A DNA stretch of 64,000 bases. It comes from CAYOBW01 sp964402115 (GTDB taxonomy: Bacteria; Verrucomicrobiota; Kiritimatiellia; UBA8416; CAYOBW01). The stretch's first letter is position 1, and every line of letters starts with the position of its first letter. This document shows positions 26,051 through 33,203 of this stretch, in pieces. The position numbers and the translations under genes were made by a program. Where the stretch lies: NCBI GenBank assembly GCA_964402115.1, contig CAYOBW010000007.1, positions 1 through 64,000 of the forward strand, in the 5' to 3' direction. The notes under the pieces are model-generated. The model had not been told where the DNA came from. It did no database searches and was given only the letters and a program-made list of their open reading frames with translations.

Positions 26051-27825
26051 GCCCGGGACGCGCCTACAATGGAGCCATTTGCGCCGTGGTTGCCGGCGCC
26101 GTGCTCGGCGGCCAGGCAGTCTGGGCCGCGACGTACGATTGGTCCGGCGCCGCGAATGCGAATTGGAGCGATCCGGCCAACTGGGGAGGAACCGTGCCGA
26201 CAAGCGCCGACACGGCGCAGTTCAACCGCCCCGTGTATACGAACCAGCCAGCCCTCAACGTCGCCGCGGCGGTTTCGAACGTGAAGCTGACGACCCTTTC
26301 CGGACCTGTCGCGATCACGGCCGGCAGTCCCCTTGCCGTCAGCCTCACCGGCAGTACACCGGACGCCGCCATCGATCTGCGTTCCGCGGCGGCCGATCTG
26401 CTGATCGACGGCGACATCTCGCTGGCGGGCGCCACCTTCCACAAGTTCGGGGTGGCATCCAACCGGACGCTGACCGTCGCCGGCAACGTCACGGGCAACA
26501 AGCGGCTCGACATCACGGGCAGCCTGGACGGCGACCCGACCGGCGCCACCGGCGCCGGCGGCATCGTCTACCTGAAGGGCGCCGCCAACGCCGTCCTCAG
26601 TGTCTACATCAAGGTCGGCACCCTGCAGGTCGAGCACTTGACCGGCCTGACGGCGATCCCCTTCCTTCTGCAGGGTAATACCGTCACAACGCCAACGCTC
26701 CGGTACGTGGGCGGCGCGGCGACCAGCACGTGGAAGCCCTCCCTCAAACTGCGGGCGGGGACGGGCTACGGCGCCATCGACGCCTCCGGGACGGGGGCGC
26801 TCACCCTGGGCAACACCGGCAACATCGCCTGCACGGGTGACGCCGCCGACGTTCCCCTGCAGCTGGTGCTGACCGGCAGCCATACCGGCGACAACACACT
26901 GGCCTCCGGGCTGGTGAACGGTGCCGGCAGCCGCGTCCTGTCCCTTGTGAAGTCCGGCCCCGGCACCTGGGTGCTGACGGGCAACAACACGTTCACAGGA
27001 ACGACGACGCTGCGCGACGGAGTCCTGAGTGTCGCCACGATCGGCAACGGCGGGGTTGCGGGGAATCTCGGCAAGGCGGGCAGCGCGGCGGCCAACCTGG
27101 TCTTCGACGGCGGCACGCTGCGCTACACCGGCGCCACGGCCAGCACCGACCGGAACTTCACGATCAACGCGGGCCAGACCGGAACGGTCGATGTGGCCGC
27201 CAATGCGCTGACGCTTTCCGGAGCCTCCGCCGCCACGTCAGGCGCGTTTGTCAAACTGGGCGCGGGGACTCTGAACCTCTCCGGCGCGAACCAGCACACC
27301 GGCCCGACCACCGTCCGTGCGGGCACGCTGCTGGTCAACGGGGTGCACGGCGCGGGTGCCCAGGCCGCCTGCCACGTCGCCGGGGGGACGCTGGCCGGGA
27401 GCGGAACCATCCCGGGCAGCGTTTCGGTTCAGGCTGGCGCCGTGCTCGCCCCGGGAGCCGCGGGCGAGGCTGACACCGGCGTGTTGACGGTGAATGGCGC
27501 GCTGGACCTGCAGTCGGGCTCGACGCTGCACGTCAACATCGCCAGCGGAGGGTGCGACCTGGTCAACATGGCGGGAGGCGAGTCGTTGTCGGTGGGTGAG
27601 ACGGCTGCGCTGAACGTCGTCCTCGGCGAGGGCGAAGTGCCGGCACCCGGAACGTCATTCACGATCGTGTCCGGTTTCGCGCGGCGGTCGGGCACGTTTG
27701 CGCACCTGCCGGACAACGCCGAGTTCGACGTCGGCGGGGCACCCTTCGTGATCCACTATCATTCCGACGCCATTGTGCTGACGGCCGGCAAACTGGTGGC
27801 CGGCACGCTGTTCATCGTGGAGTAG
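26047..27825 (+). CDS. Secreted beta-strand-repeat protein with GT-type C-terminal tail
   Basis: ATG 26047 overlaps the sulfatase stop (ATGA). 592 residues, signal peptide AICAVVAGAVLGGQAVWA. It opens with the standard YDWSGAANANWSDPANWGG block, then autotransporter-associated beta-strand repeats (SGPGTWVLTGNNTFTGTTTLRDGVLSV; LGAGTLNLSGANQHTGPTTVRAGTLLVNG; AGGTLAGSGTIPGSVSVQAGAVLAPG). No C-terminal barrel follows; the chain ends VLTAGKLVAGTLFIVE, one of six proteins here with this tail. It is probably a surface-exposed beta-helix. Coupling to the sulfatase suggests co-expression with the hydrolases. Confidence 0.85.
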   Translation: MSPGRAYNGAICAVVAGAVLGGQAVWAATYDWSGAANANWSDPANWGGTVPTSADTAQFNRPVYTNQPALNVAAAVSNVKLTTLSGPVAITAGSPLAVSLTGSTPDAAIDLRSAAADLLIDGDISLAGATFHKFGVASNRTLTVAGNVTGNKRLDITGSLDGDPTGATGAGGIVYLKGAANAVLSVYIKVGTLQVEHLTGLTAIPFLLQGNTVTTPTLRYVGGAATSTWKPSLKLRAGTGYGAIDASGTGALTLGNTGNIACTGDAADVPLQLVLTGSHTGDNTLASGLVNGAGSRVLSLVKSGPGTWVLTGNNTFTGTTTLRDGVLSVATIGNGGVAGNLGKAGSAAANLVFDGGTLRYTGATASTDRNFTINAGQTGTVDVAANALTLSGASAATSGAFVKLGAGTLNLSGANQHTGPTTVRAGTLLVNGVHGAGAQAACHVAGGTLAGSGTIPGSVSVQAGAVLAPGAAGEADTGVLTVNGALDLQSGSTLHVNIASGGCDLVNMAGGESLSVGETAALNVVLGEGEVPAPGTSFTIVSGFARRSGTFAHLPDNAEFDVGGAPFVIHYHSDAIVLTAGKLVAGTLFIVE

Positions 27826-27851
27826 GAGCCAAGCGCCGTGAGGAGAATGAG

Positions 27852-29618
27852 ATGGGCATGCCAAGACCGGTAGAGGCTGCAGTGACATTCGAAGCGCGTG
27901 CGCGGATCGGGACGCGCCCCTTGAAACGGGCAGCCCTTCTCGCCTGGCTTGCCGCCCGGCTTGCGCTGTTGTCCGGCGCGTTCGCCGCGGACAAGCCTGA
28001 CCAAGCGGACTTCGACGCTCAATGCGCCACCAACTTCAGCACCGCCGGCTTCGTTTTCGATATCGCTGGTGGCCCCTTCAAGCCGAACGCAAGGTCGTTT
28101 GGCGAGAACTACACGTGCCCCGACTGGTTCCGCGATGCCAAGTTCGGGATCTACATGCACTGGGGCCTGGGTTCGGTGCCAGGCTTCAACGGCCACTATG
28201 CCCGCTACATGTACCACCAGCAGGAACCGGAGGCGGCCCGGCAGGACCGGCTGACCGGACGGAAGGCGCTATCGGGCTACCGCCCCGGACAGGGCGTTTA
28301 CGACTACCACGTGAAGACCTACGGGCATCCCTCCAAGTTCGGCTACAAGGATTTCATCCCGATGTGGAAGGCGGACAAGTTCGACGCCGCCGCCCTGGCT
28401 GCGCTCTACAAAGAGAGCGGGGCGAAGTACGTCGGCGTCATGGCCGTACACCACGACAACTTCGACCTCTACGACTCCACGCATCAGCCCTGGAACTCCT
28501 GCCGCATGGGGCCCGGCATCGATATCGTCGGCGCCTGGCAGAAGGCCTGCGCCAAGGAGAATCTGCGCTTTGCCATCACCTCGCATTTGTCCAACCAGGG
28601 GCACGAGCACCTGTTCTACCAGGGGGAGACCGATGCCACCGGCCCGCTGGCCGGCGTCCCCTACGACACCGTGGATCCGCGGAATGAGGGGCTCTACGGA
28701 CGGCGCACACCGGACCGCCTGAAACGGCTGAACCCCGCCTTTGCGCAAAGCTGGTATCTCCGGACCAAGGAACTGATCGACAAGTACAATCCCGACCTCG
28801 TCTACCTCGACGGCGGCCTGCCGAACGGCGACTACGGCCTGAACCTGGCCGCGCATTTCTACAACCGCTACCTCAAGGTGAACGGGAAACAGGAAGGTGT
28901 CTTTACCATCAAGCGACGAACGCCCTCGGGCTTCACCCTCGATGTCGAGAGCGCCGGCATCGAGAAGGCGCTGGCGGAGCCCTGGCAGGTGGACACCACG
29001 ATCAACCCCGGCTGGTTCTACCTCGGGCGGGATGCCGCCGCATCGGAGGGCGCTGACGACGCCGGCATGTCCGCCGCCGAGGATTCGAAAAGCGGGCCCG
29101 ACCGCATCCGCCTGCCCGCCGGCAAGGTCATCGACAACCTCGTGGATATCGTCAGCAAGAACGGCAACATGCTGCTGAACGTCGGGCTGCGGCCGGACGG
29201 AAGCCTGCCGGAGACCTTCAGGCGCGAACTCGAGGAGATCGGCCGGTGGCTGAAGGTGAACGGGGAGGCGATCTACGGCACCCGCCCGTTCAAAGTGTTC
29301 GGCGAGGGGCCGTTCCGCATGCCGAAGAGCGAGAGCAAGTTCAACGATAACGAATACGCGTACACCGCGCAGGACATCCGCTTTACGACCAAGGGCGCGA
29401 CCGTTTACGCGATCCTGCTCGACTGGCCCGGGGACGGCACGCGGGTGAGGATCAAATCCCTGGGAAGCAAGTCCCTGGGCCCCATCCAGTCGGTTGCGCT
29501 CCTGGCGACCGGGGAACCGCTCAAATGGGCCCAGGGCGACGACGGCCTGCTGGTGAACCTGCCCGGCAAAGCCGTCGGTGAGCATGCCTATGTCCTGAAA
29601 ATCACGGAGATCCCATGA
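27852..29618 (+). CDS. Secreted GH29 alpha-L-fucosidase
   Basis: ATG 27852 with AGGAGA at 5-base spacing. 588 residues with an unusually long N-terminal region before the hydrophobic core (AALLAWLAARLALLSGAFA). GH29 core: WFRDAKFGIYMHWGLGSVPGF, WKADKFDAAALAALYKESGAKYVGVMAVHHDNFDLYDS, KYNPDLVYLDGG with the probable nucleophile Asp320, and a late DNLVDIVSKNGNMLLNVGLRPDGSLPE block. The C-terminal beta-sandwich (about 500-588) is typical. It hydrolyses alpha-L-fucosides outside the cytoplasm, consistent with terminal fucose on arabinogalactan or on a sulfated fucose-containing glycan. It overlaps the following remnant by ATGA. Confidence 0.9.
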   Translation: MGMPRPVEAAVTFEARARIGTRPLKRAALLAWLAARLALLSGAFAADKPDQADFDAQCATNFSTAGFVFDIAGGPFKPNARSFGENYTCPDWFRDAKFGIYMHWGLGSVPGFNGHYARYMYHQQEPEAARQDRLTGRKALSGYRPGQGVYDYHVKTYGHPSKFGYKDFIPMWKADKFDAAALAALYKESGAKYVGVMAVHHDNFDLYDSTHQPWNSCRMGPGIDIVGAWQKACAKENLRFAITSHLSNQGHEHLFYQGETDATGPLAGVPYDTVDPRNEGLYGRRTPDRLKRLNPAFAQSWYLRTKELIDKYNPDLVYLDGGLPNGDYGLNLAAHFYNRYLKVNGKQEGVFTIKRRTPSGFTLDVESAGIEKALAEPWQVDTTINPGWFYLGRDAAASEGADDAGMSAAEDSKSGPDRIRLPAGKVIDNLVDIVSKNGNMLLNVGLRPDGSLPETFRRELEEIGRWLKVNGEAIYGTRPFKVFGEGPFRMPKSESKFNDNEYAYTAQDIRFTTKGATVYAILLDWPGDGTRVRIKSLGSKSLGPIQSVALLATGEPLKWAQGDDGLLVNLPGKAVGEHAYVLKITEIP

Positions 29619-30004
29619 GCGAAACCCTGACTTCGCGCGAACGCGTCTTGGCGGCCTTTGCCCACCTCGAACCGGACCGCGAGCCCTGCTGGTGCGGCGC
29701 ATCCCCCGAGTTCCTCGCCAAGGCACGGCGGCATCTGGACTTGCCTGACGACGAGGGGTTTCGCGTGCGGATCGGCGACGACTTCCGCCGCGTCTTTACC
29801 CGTTACACCGGTCCGGCGCGCCCGTCGAACCGGACCGTCTTCGGCGTCGAGCGGGCCGGGCACGGCTACGGTCAGCCGCTCAGCCACCCGCTGGCCGACG
29901 CCACGCTGCAGGGCATTCACGACTTCATTCTCGAGGAGACGCCGGTGGAGAACGTCGTGGCGATGTTCGATGCCGTGGCGGAGTTCGGCAGATACGTTCG
30001 CTGA
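29615..30004 (+). pseudogene. URO-D-like protein with a large internal deletion
   Basis: 129 residues; ATG 29615 overlaps the fucosidase TGA. The first ~100 residues (TSRERVLAAFAHLEPDREP, GASPEFLAKARRHL, RIGDDFRRVFTRYTGP, GYGQPLSHPLADATL) match the N-terminus of uroporphyrinogen-decarboxylase-like proteins, which are normally about 350-400 residues. The last ~25 (ETPVENVVAMFDAVAEFGRY) match the C-terminus of the same family. The roughly 240 residues between, including most of the barrel, are missing, with the junction near HDF/ILEE. The frame is kept but the protein cannot form the usual barrel. It is probably a decayed gene. Full-length relatives in such clusters are usually annotated as methyltransferase/URO-D domain proteins. 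No signal peptide. Confidence 0.62.
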
Positions 30005-30021
30005 GTAACGAAAGGAAACAC

Positions 30022-32487
30022 ATGAGCATGCATACCCGTCTCGCCTGCCTCGTCGTCGCCTGCGCACCCGTCGGCGCGCTGGCGGCGGCCGACACGGCTG
30101 CCGTCGTGGACAAGCCCGACATCACGCAGACCAACGCCTTCTACGCGGGGAACCGGCCTCCGCTGTTGCCCAGTCCCTTCATCCGCCTGCCCACCGGAGC
30201 CGTCAAGCCGGCGGGGTGGGTCAGGCGGCAGCTCGAGCTGCAGGCCGCTGGCTTCATCGGGCACATGGGGGAGGTGAGCAGCTTCCTCAACAAAAACGAC
30301 AACGCCTGGCTCCGCGCCGACGGCAAGGGCGGCTGTTTCTGGGAGGAGGTGCCATACTGGCTGCGCGGCTACGCCACGATGGCCTTCCAGCTCGACGACC
30401 CCGCGCTCGTCGCCGAGGCGAAGCTGTGGCTGGAGCCCTCCATCGCCGGCCAGCGGCCGAACGGGTACTTCGGCACGGAGGCGCTGGCGGGCGGCGACGG
30501 CGGCGCGCCCGACCTGATGCCCCACCAGAACATGCTCTACGCGTACCGCGCCTATTACGACGCCACGGGCGACGCCCGTGTGCCGGCGTTGATGACGCGC
30601 TTCTTCCACTGGGAACTCACGCTCGACGACAAGCGTTTCTTCAACGGCGGCTGGGGCGCGGCCCGCAACAGCGACAACATGGACATGGTTTACTGGCTTT
30701 ACAACCGGACGGGCGACCCCAAGCTCCTGGAGCTCGGCGAGAAGCTCATGCGCACCGGCGAGCGCTGGATGGGCCGGCTCGGCGGCTGCCACAACGTCGC
30801 GTTCTCCCAGGGATTCCGCAAGCCCGCGGTCTTCTACCAGCAGAACCACGACCCCAAGTACCTGGCGCAGATGGAGAGCAACTGGCACGACATCTACGAC
30901 GTCTACGGCCAGGTGCCCGGCGGCATGTTCGGCGGCGACGAGTTCGCCCGCGCCGGCCACACCGATCCGCGGCAGGCCATCGAGACCTGCGGGGCGGTCG
31001 AGATGATGTTCTCGGCCCAGATCCTCGCGCGCATCACCGGCGACCTGAAGTGGCTGGACCGCTGCGAGGACATCGCCTTCAACACGCTGCCTGCCACCAT
31101 GACCGCCGACTTCCGGGGGCTGCGCTACCTCACCTCGCCGAACCAGTGCAACTCCGACGCGCGCACCAAGGCGCCGACGCTGGCCGACGACGGCCCCATG
31201 CAGGTCATGAACCCGCGCGACCACCACTGCTGTCAGCACAACGTCGCCATCGGCTGGCCCTGCTTCGTCGAGAGCCTTTACGCCGCCACGCCTGACGGCG
31301 GTTTGGCGGCGCTGATGTACGCCCCCTGCACGGTCACGGCCCGGGTGGGCGACGGCACGCGCGTCACGCTCGCGCAGGAGACGCGCTACCCCTTCGAGGA
31401 GCGCGTGGAACTGACGCTCGCGGCGCCCGCCGCCGTAGCCTTCCCCCTCTACTTGCGCATACCCGCGTGGTGCGCCAAGCCGTCACTCCGCGTCAACGGC
31501 CGCGCCCTCGCCGTGACCGCCAAGGGCGGCGACCTGGTGCGCGTGACGCGCAAGTGGGCAAACGGCGACAAGGTCGCCCTCGAGCTGCCGATGCCCGTGA
31601 GGCTGACACGCTGGGAGAAGAACGCGAACAGCGTGTCCGTCCACCGCGGCCCGCTGACCTACTCCGTCAAGATCGGCGAGACCTACCGCCGCCAGTTCCC
31701 GGACCGGAAGGACGACAAGTGGCCGGCCCTGGAGATCGTGCCGACCACGCCGTGGAACTACGGGCTGGTGCTCGGCTCGTCCGACCCCGCGGCCGGGATC
31801 AAGCTCGTCACCAAGCCGTTTCCCGCGGACAATCAGCCGTTCACGCTCGACGCCGCGCCCCTGGAGCTGCGGGTGCGCGCGAAGCGCATCCCGAACTGGA
31901 CCGAGAACGCCTTCGGCGTCGTGGACAAGCTGCAGCCCTCGCCGATCCGGTCGGACGCGGCGGTCGAAACGGTGACGATGGTTCCCATGGGCTGCGCGCG
32001 GCTGCGCCTGTCGGCCCTGCCGGCAATCGGGGATGGCCCCGACGCGAAGCCTTGGACGCCGTATGGCGAGCCCATCAGCTCCTGGAGCGAAGACCCGGGC
32101 ATTCTCAAGGCGCTGGGTGATCCGCGCGAGCCGAAAAGCTCGGACGACGGGGGCGTGGGCATGTTCCTGATGTACGGCAACTCGCTCTTCGGCAGCCAGC
32201 AGTGGATCCGCATGCCGTTCGAGCAGCCGCGCACGGTGTCGAAGGCCCGCGTCTACTGGTGGACCGAACACCACCAGCATGGCGGCGTGCGCGAGCCGGC
32301 GTCCTGGCGGCTGCTCTACAAGCAGGGCGGCGCGTGGGTGCCCGTCCCCCACCCCAGCGGCTACGGCGTGGCCTTGAACCAGTATAACGAGACGACCTTC
32401 GACCCGGTGACCACGACCGAACTGAAGATGGAGATCCAGTTCCAGAAGGACCGCTGCGGCAGCGTGATTCGCTGGCGCGTGGAGTAA
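30022..32487 (+). CDS. Secreted GH127 beta-L-arabinofuranosidase-family enzyme (copy 3)
   Basis: ATG 30022 follows GAAAGGAAA. 821 residues, signal peptide LACLVVACAPVGALAAA. It shares the N-terminal block VDKPDITQTNAFYAGNRPPLLPSP with the copies at 10322 and 13153 and keeps GGDEFARAG (probable acid/base Glu), ETCG (Glu321, Cys323) and HCCQHN (Cys403, Cys404). One discoidin-like C-terminal domain (about 700-821). Differences from the other two include GTEALAGGDGG in place of GPRTNLKEKGD after the YFG block. It sits 15 kb from the tandem pair, so the family expanded by more than one event. Predicted beta-L-arabinofuranosidase. Confidence 0.88.
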   Translation: MSMHTRLACLVVACAPVGALAAADTAAVVDKPDITQTNAFYAGNRPPLLPSPFIRLPTGAVKPAGWVRRQLELQAAGFIGHMGEVSSFLNKNDNAWLRADGKGGCFWEEVPYWLRGYATMAFQLDDPALVAEAKLWLEPSIAGQRPNGYFGTEALAGGDGGAPDLMPHQNMLYAYRAYYDATGDARVPALMTRFFHWELTLDDKRFFNGGWGAARNSDNMDMVYWLYNRTGDPKLLELGEKLMRTGERWMGRLGGCHNVAFSQGFRKPAVFYQQNHDPKYLAQMESNWHDIYDVYGQVPGGMFGGDEFARAGHTDPRQAIETCGAVEMMFSAQILARITGDLKWLDRCEDIAFNTLPATMTADFRGLRYLTSPNQCNSDARTKAPTLADDGPMQVMNPRDHHCCQHNVAIGWPCFVESLYAATPDGGLAALMYAPCTVTARVGDGTRVTLAQETRYPFEERVELTLAAPAAVAFPLYLRIPAWCAKPSLRVNGRALAVTAKGGDLVRVTRKWANGDKVALELPMPVRLTRWEKNANSVSVHRGPLTYSVKIGETYRRQFPDRKDDKWPALEIVPTTPWNYGLVLGSSDPAAGIKLVTKPFPADNQPFTLDAAPLELRVRAKRIPNWTENAFGVVDKLQPSPIRSDAAVETVTMVPMGCARLRLSALPAIGDGPDAKPWTPYGEPISSWSEDPGILKALGDPREPKSSDDGGVGMFLMYGNSLFGSQQWIRMPFEQPRTVSKARVYWWTEHHQHGGVREPASWRLLYKQGGAWVPVPHPSGYGVALNQYNETTFDPVTTTELKMEIQFQKDRCGSVIRWRVE

Positions 32488-32498
32488 AGGACGTACGC

Positions 32499-33194
32499 AT
32501 GACCCATGACTACATGCTTCCAGAGCAGATCGAACCGCACATTCGGACATTCCGTTCACAGAAGGTGATCTTGGATTGCGACCTGGCGCGGATTTACGGT
32601 GTGCCGACAAAGCGTCTGAACGAGCAGGTCGTCCGCAACGCCCGGCGATTCCCCGCCGATTTTGTGTTTCGATTGACCGCTGCCGAGACCGAACAGGACC
32701 AACTTCTAAGGTCGCAATTTGCGACCTTGAAGCATGTCGCAAGCATGCGGTCGCAATTTGCGACCGCATCGGCCAAGCGCAACATGCGATTCCTGCCCTA
32801 TGCCTTCACCGAACATGGGGCGATCATGGCTGCCACGGTCCTGAACACTCCGCAGGCGGTGGAGATGAGCGTGTTCGTGGTGCGGGCGTTCGTCAAGATG
32901 CGTGACCACCTGGCCACGACGAGGGAATTGGCGCTGCGGTTGGCGGAGATCGAAAAGCAACTCGTCGTCCACGACACGGCTCTCGTTGATCTCTACGAGA
33001 GACTGCGCCCATTGTTGCTGCCTCCGGAAGATCCGCCAGACAAGAGAATCGGTTTCAGCGTTCGTGAAGCACGCGCGAAGTATGGAGCCGGGAATGGCAA
33101 CACAAGAGATCGTTGTCATCCGGCTGCGGGCGATGCGACCCAATCGCGGCGGAAACGCGCGGCACGCGGCAGCCGTGACCGCCACAACCCATAG
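32499..33194 (+). CDS. ORF6N-domain (phage/KilA-N-related) protein
   Basis: 231 residues, no signal peptide. N-terminus PEQIEPHIRTFRSQKVILDCDLARIYGVPTKRLNEQVVRNARRFPADFVFRL is the ORF6N DNA-binding domain. KRNMRFLPYAFTEHGAIMAATVLNTPQAVEMSVFVVRAFVKMRDHLA follows, then a helical C-terminus to GFSVREARAKYG and a basic tail of low conservation. Between the halves two copies of RSQFAT are encoded by two DNA palindromes (32708-32728 and 32745-32769). The gene is visibly richer in A/T than its neighbours and unrelated to glycan breakdown, so it was probably acquired. ORF6N proteins are linked to phages and selfish elements; the role here is unknown. Confidence 0.85.
   Translation: MTHDYMLPEQIEPHIRTFRSQKVILDCDLARIYGVPTKRLNEQVVRNARRFPADFVFRLTAAETEQDQLLRSQFATLKHVASMRSQFATASAKRNMRFLPYAFTEHGAIMAATVLNTPQAVEMSVFVVRAFVKMRDHLATTRELALRLAEIEKQLVVHDTALVDLYERLRPLLLPPEDPPDKRIGFSVREARAKYGAGNGNTRDRCHPAAGDATQSRRKRAARGSRDRHNP
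32708..32769. repeat. Two palindromes inside the ORF6N gene
   Basis: Copy 1 (32708-32728) has 10-base arms AAGGTCGCAA/TTGCGACCTT around a central T. Copy 2 (32745-32769) has perfect 12-base arms ATGCGGTCGCAA/TTGCGACCGCAT around a T. Both centre on GGTCGCAATTTGCGACC, and both encode RSQFAT in the same frame. Confidence 0.92.
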
Positions 33195-33203
33195 GGAGGA
33201 TGC

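Noticed and set aside
26047..27825. Type V autotransporter
   Set aside because: There is no C-terminal barrel in this or the other beta-strand-repeat proteins.
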